Origin: Novosphingobium rosa NBRC 15208
Lineage (GTDB): Bacteria; Pseudomonadota; Alphaproteobacteria; Sphingomonadales; Sphingomonadaceae
Length of the DNA stretch: 54,624 bases
Direction: 5' to 3'
Assembly (NCBI RefSeq): GCF_001598555.1
Contig: NZ_BCZE01000057.1
Location: 1-54,624, forward strand
Positions 51,103 through 54,624 of the stretch are shown piece after piece. The notes under the pieces are model-generated. The model was given only the letters and a program-made list of their open reading frames with translations, had not been told where the DNA came from and did not search any database. The translations under genes were made by a program, and so were the position numbers. Position 1 is the first letter of the stretch. Every line of letters starts with the position of its first letter.

Positions 51103-53747
51103 CAGAATTTCACATTCACCCGGCCATAGAAGTTGCCACCATTGGTGTCATAAGGCGCGTTGCGCGAATAGACCAGACCACGGCTGGCCTGGAAGACGGC
51201 CTTGTCGGGATAGGTGTTGAAGATGTTCTCCGCGCCGACGCGCAGCGAGATCTTCGGGGTGAAGGCATAGGTCACCGAGGCGTCGAACAGGGCGATCCCG
51301 CCAAAGCGCTGGAAGATGTCGCCCGTGGCATTGCCGCTGGAATCGGTCCATGCGCCGTAATAGCGGCCCCGGCCCATCACCGAGACCTTGCCCAGCGTAT
51401 AGGAGATCGATCCGGTGGCGTTGTGCTGCGGCAGGCCCTGCTCGAACAGGATCTTTTGCGTGGCATTGCTGGCCAGCGTGCCGCGCGTCACCTTGGTCTG
51501 GGTATAGCTGTAGGCGGCGGTGGCATCCAGCTGCCCGGGCCCGACGCGATGCTTGTAGGACAGCACCATATCGATGCCCCGCGTGCGGGTGTTGTAATCA
51601 TTGGTGAAGAAGGTGATCGAGGTGTAATCCCCCGCCTGAGACACCCCGCTGGCCAGCAGCTGCTGGCGGATCGCCGAGGTGATCGTGTAGGTGGGCGAAA
51701 CGCTGAAACGGTTGTCCACCTCGATCTGATAGGCATCGAGCGAACCGGAGAGACCGAAAGGCGTCTTCCAGATCGTGCCGAAGGAGGCGGTCTTGGAGGT
51801 TTCGGGCTTCAGCGCCTTGCCACCAAAGAACTGCGCCACGCCATTGGTCGGCGAGAGGCGCCCGGTGGTGTAAAGCAGCAGCGTGGTGGTATCGAGGCCC
51901 TGCGTGGTGCTGGTGGAATTGAGCTGGGCCGGGGTCGGCGCCTTGAAGCCGGTCGACCACGATCCGCGCACGGCGATGGCGGGGGTCAGCTCGTAGCGCG
52001 TGGCCAGCTTGTAGTTGAAGGTGTTGCCGAAGCTGGCATAGCTTTCATCGCGCAGCGCCACTTCGGCGGTCCATTTGCGGGTCAGCGGCACCTGCACATC
52101 GACATAGCCGGCATAGCTTTCCTGGCTCCACGAGCCGCTCTGGCCGGGTGTGAAGCCGGGGAAGCCGCTGGCCCCCGCCGCCAGCCCGTAGGAGGCCGCC
52201 GGACCCACCGCATAAGAGGCATAATCGCCCTGACGGATGCTGTAGGTTTCCACCCGGCGCTCGGCGCCAAAGGCAATGTTGATCGGCTTGGCGAAGAGCG
52301 GCGTGCTGAGGCGGTAAACGCCATCGGCGTTCAGGTTGAACTCCTGCTGCAGCTGGCGGCCCAGATAGAAATTATGCGGGCTGTCCGCTCCCAGCGAGGC
52401 GTTGATCGAATTGTTGAGATAGAAATTGGTGTTGTTGACGCCGTAAGAGCCGCTCAGATCCCAGGTGAAATTGCCCTTGCCGGTGCTGCGGATGCCGCCC
52501 GCGGTTTGCAGATCGGTGTAGCGCACGCCCTCGCTGGGGGTGAAACCGGCGGGATAGACGGTGTTGAGGTTGAAGCCGGGATAGGCCGCGCTGGTGTTGT
52601 AGAGATTGCTGTTGCTCGACGGATTGCGCCAGTTGATGTCCGACCAGCCATGGCCGTTGCCATAGGTGCCGAAGGCATAAGCCTCGATGCTGTCGGTGAT
52701 GGGCTTGGCGGCGTCCAGCGCGACTTTCAGCGTGGTCAGGCTGGGGTTGCCCCAGCGCTGCACCGGGTTGGGAATGGTCAGCTGCGGGTTGGCGGCGGCA
52801 AAGGCGATGGCGTCGGGGCGCTGGTTGGTGCGCGATGTGGCGTCATTATGGGCATATTCCGCCGTCACCACCACATGGCCGCCGCCCTTCAGCGCAAAGC
52901 CCGCGCGGCCGCCGAACTGGGCCGCCGCGCCATCGCCATGGTAATATTGCGAAGCTTGCGCATAGGCCGAAAAGCCCGGCTTGGTGTCCATGATGATGTT
53001 GATGACGCCCGCGATGGCATCGGTGCCATACTGCGCCGAAGCGCCATCGCGCAGCACCTCCAGCCGGTCGATGGCGAAGGTGGGGATCTGCGCCAGATCG
53101 GCGGCCTGCGCGCCCGTGCCATTGTTGAGAAAGGCCGAACGGTGGAAGCGCTTGCCGTTGACCATCACCAGCGTCATATCCGCCGAAAGCCCGTCGAGCG
53201 AAGCCGGACGGATGAATTCGGGCCCGTCGGAAGCAGGCTGCTTCTTGACCTGAAAGCCCGGCACCAGCTGCGCCAGCGTTTCATGCAGCTGGCTGGTGAC
53301 GGTGGAATTGATCGTCTTGGCCGAAAAGGTGTCGATGGGCGACAGGGCGGTGAAGGTGGTCTGCGCCTGCTCACGCGTGCCGGTGACGATGATGTCGTCC
53401 CCCGCGGCGGCCACCGGGGTTTCGGGAGCGCCATCGCGCGCGCCCAGGATCACGGTCTTGCCATCGTCGCTCTTGATTTCCAGCCCGCTGCCCTCGATCA
53501 GGCGGCGCAGGGCGGCCTCACGCGGCATGCTGCCCTTGAGCGCGACCGAGGTGATCCCGGCGATGCGCGCGCTGGGGAAGAAGATCTGCACCCCGGCCTG
53601 ACGGCCATAAAGCGTCAGCGCCTTGGACAGCGACTGGGCGGGAATGTCGAAGCTCTGCGCCGTGGCGGCGCAGGCGGGCAAGGCATGGAGAGCGGACGTA
53701 ACGAGGAGAGCCGCACAAAGCGACTTCTGGACATAACGCGCAGACAT
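51102..53747 (-). CDS. TonB-dependent receptor with STN domain
   Basis: An 881-residue outer-membrane receptor with a signal peptide (LPACAATAQ), an STN domain (about residues 32-105: QSFDIPAQSLSKALTLYGRQAG to KTVILGARDG), TonB box/plug (DDIIVTGTREQAQ, IDRLEVLRDGASAQYGTDAIAGVINII) and barrel ending in NVKF. The STN domain implies signalling to a FecR-type regulator, most likely the one encoded just upstream. The partner sigma factor would lie beyond the window. The downstream, translationally coupled gene is an exported aminotransferase. Confidence 0.93.
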   Translation of the reverse strand: MSARYVQKSLCAALLVTSALHALPACAATAQSFDIPAQSLSKALTLYGRQAGVQIFFPSARIAGITSVALKGSMPREAALRRLIEGSGLEIKSDDGKTVILGARDGAPETPVAAAGDDIIVTGTREQAQTTFTALSPIDTFSAKTINSTVTSQLHETLAQLVPGFQVKKQPASDGPEFIRPASLDGLSADMTLVMVNGKRFHRSAFLNNGTGAQAADLAQIPTFAIDRLEVLRDGASAQYGTDAIAGVINIIMDTKPGFSAYAQASQYYHGDGAAAQFGGRAGFALKGGGHVVVTAEYAHNDATSRTNQRPDAIAFAAANPQLTIPNPVQRWGNPSLTTLKVALDAAKPITDSIEAYAFGTYGNGHGWSDINWRNPSSNSNLYNTSAAYPGFNLNTVYPAGFTPSEGVRYTDLQTAGGIRSTGKGNFTWDLSGSYGVNNTNFYLNNSINASLGADSPHNFYLGRQLQQEFNLNADGVYRLSTPLFAKPINIAFGAERRVETYSIRQGDYASYAVGPAASYGLAAGASGFPGFTPGQSGSWSQESYAGYVDVQVPLTRKWTAEVALRDESYASFGNTFNYKLATRYELTPAIAVRGSWSTGFKAPTPAQLNSTSTTQGLDTTTLLLYTTGRLSPTNGVAQFFGGKALKPETSKTASFGTIWKTPFGLSGSLDAYQIEVDNRFSVSPTYTITSAIRQQLLASGVSQAGDYTSITFFTNDYNTRTRGIDMVLSYKHRVGPGQLDATAAYSYTQTKVTRGTLASNATQKILFEQGLPQHNATGSISYTLGKVSVMGRGRYYGAWTDSSGNATGDIFQRFGGIALFDASVTYAFTPKISLRVGAENIFNTYPDKAVFQASRGLVYSRNAPYDTNGGNFYGRVNVKF

Positions 53748-53852
53748 GAAGGAGACCCCAGTTTTTTAAGGCGGTGTTGACAGGCGACCGAGCGGCCCTT
53801 GCTTTCCAAGACGATTGCGCCCCGGCCCACCGCCAAGTTGCGCGAAAAAATT

Positions 53853-54623
53853 TTAATGCGTGAGGAAATAACCTCCATCCGAGGTGGAGACATGCACCCC
53901 CAGCCCCATGGAGACCGCGCGCAAAAAGGCGCTCGGGTCAGAGGAGGTGAAGCGCCCACCCACCGGAATGGCCGCCAGTTCGGGATCCACGATCACGATC
54001 TTGCGCGCCAGATAGCGGTTGTATTCCTCCACCGCCGTGCCCAGCGTGGCGTCCTGAAACAGGATCTCGCCCTGCTGCCACGCCATGGCGGTGGACATCT
54101 GCAAGGCGCTGACCGGGCGCACCACCGCATCGCGCCGCGACAGCAGCAGGCTGTGGCCACTGCGAGCATCAACCGCTTGAGCGCCAACGCTTTGCGCCCG
54201 GGCGCTGCCGCGCAGCACCATCAGATCCAGCGTGTCGCCGCGCAGCCTTGCGTTGAACCTGCCAGCGGAAAGATCCGCCAGCCGGTCCTCGCCATGCAGC
54301 CCGGCGGCAGGGCCGGGCACCAGATCGAGCGCCACCTCGCCCTGCTCCACCCACAGGGTGCGTTCGCTGGCGGAAAAGCGCCAGGACAGGCGCGAAAAGG
54401 TGTTGAGCGCCGCCGTGCTGCCATCGGGCAGGGCGATTTTGCGGCTTTCGCCCAGCGCGGTGGAGGCGCTGCTCCAGGCATAGGCGCGCGAGGCGAAGCC
54501 CCCGGCCCCGGCCAGCGCCACCGCGCCAGCCACGGCGGCGGCGCGCATGAAGGCGCGGCGCGGCATGGCGGGGACCAAGGGTTTCCGAGGCATCCGGGCA
54601 GCGGCCAGCGGCAGGCGGCCCGC
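53853..54623 (-). CDS. FecR-family regulator, 5' end outside window
   Basis: The FecR domain (IALPDGSTAALNTFSRLSWRF, LWVEQGEVALDL, FNARLRGDTLDLMVLRGSARAQ) and STN-like C-terminal part (ILFQDATLGTAVEEYNRYLARKIVI) are present. The hydrophobic stretch after MPRRAFMRAAAVAGAVALAGAGGFA is the membrane span or signal anchor. An ATG at 54593 is open, but the frame continues without a stop to the window edge and the usual cytoplasmic DUF4880 region is missing. The gene is therefore most likely truncated by the window. It lies 105 bp upstream of the TonB receptor on the same strand. Confidence 0.82.
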   Translation of the reverse strand, partial: AGRLPLAAARMPRKPLVPAMPRRAFMRAAAVAGAVALAGAGGFASRAYAWSSASTALGESRKIALPDGSTAALNTFSRLSWRFSASERTLWVEQGEVALDLVPGPAAGLHGEDRLADLSAGRFNARLRGDTLDLMVLRGSARAQSVGAQAVDARSGHSLLLSRRDAVVRPVSALQMSTAMAWQQGEILFQDATLGTAVEEYNRYLARKIVIVDPELAAIPVGGRFTSSDPSAFLRAVSMGLGVHVSTSDGGYFLTH

Positions 54624-54624
54624 C

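Noticed and set aside
1..54624. tRNA, rRNA, CRISPR arrays, insertion sequences, integrases or phage genes
   Set aside because: None was recognised on either strand, and no long direct repeats or target-site duplications were noticed; the gene content looks chromosomal and metabolic.

Overview
This is a GC-rich chromosomal stretch that reads like an alphaproteobacterium of the Sphingomonadales (Novosphingobium/Sphingobium type). The evidence is three large TonB-dependent receptors (two with a secretin/TonB N-terminal domain), two FecR-type regulators and a FecI-type sigma factor, twin-arginine exported oxidoreductases, and dense operons whose genes overlap at ATGA/GTGA/TTGA junctions. No rRNA, tRNA, CRISPR array, insertion sequence or phage gene was recognised. 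Identification is by reading translated sequence and motifs only; no database was searched.

Region 1 (1-16.6 kb) is a purine and urate salvage locus. After a partial M20 amidohydrolase come a minus-strand LysR regulator and MFS transporter. A 382-bp divergent control region with two long hairpins follows, then a plus-strand operon: NCS2/AzgA-type purine permease, HpxW-like Ntn hydrolase, allantoate amidohydrolase, ureidoglycine-glyoxylate aminotransferase, PuuE allantoinase, HpxZ-like protein, OHCU decarboxylase, an FAD/NAD(P) oxidoreductase, 5-hydroxyisourate hydrolase and guanine deaminase. A convergent minus-strand operon encodes a Rieske oxygenase, a small AtzG/HpxX-like protein and an AtzE/HpxY-like amidase. 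Together they cover guanine to xanthine and hydroxyisourate down to oxalurate/oxamate breakdown. No known urate oxidase and no xanthine dehydrogenase is in view, so the unassigned flavoprotein inside the operon is the leading candidate for urate oxidation.

Region 2 (16.6-27.6 kb) is an exported nutrient-uptake locus: FecR and FecI-like sigma factor, divergent from a TonB receptor, a metzincin-like zinc metalloprotease, a periplasmic amidohydrolase fused to a CIA30 domain, and a Tat-exported FAD amine/amino-acid oxidase. This suggests capture and degradation of peptides or modified amino acids.

Region 3 (27.6-38.9 kb) is metal homeostasis. A COG0523 GTPase, a DUF1826 protein and a Fur/Zur-family regulator lie behind a Zur-like palindrome. 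Next come an MgtC-family membrane protein, an OmpR/HisKA two-component system and a CzcA-type RND efflux system, with a PmrA-like direct repeat between the kinase and the pump genes.

Region 4 (38.9-50.0 kb) begins with an orphan Cys-free protein and a TetR regulator. It continues with a tryptophan tryptophylquinone (TTQ) amine dehydrogenase operon (heavy chain, MauE, MauD, light chain, two monoheme cytochromes c, no MauG), followed on the same strand by a TonB receptor, an aldehyde dehydrogenase, an acyl/aryl-CoA ligase and a PaaI-type thioesterase. This looks like a complete module for uptake and oxidation of a primary (probably aromatic) amine to a CoA thioester.

Region 5 (50.0-54.6 kb, minus strand) has a FecR-like regulator cut by the window edge, an STN-type TonB receptor, and, overlapping it at the stop codon, a class I/II PLP aminotransferase with a twin-arginine signal, an unusual enzyme to find outside the cytoplasm.
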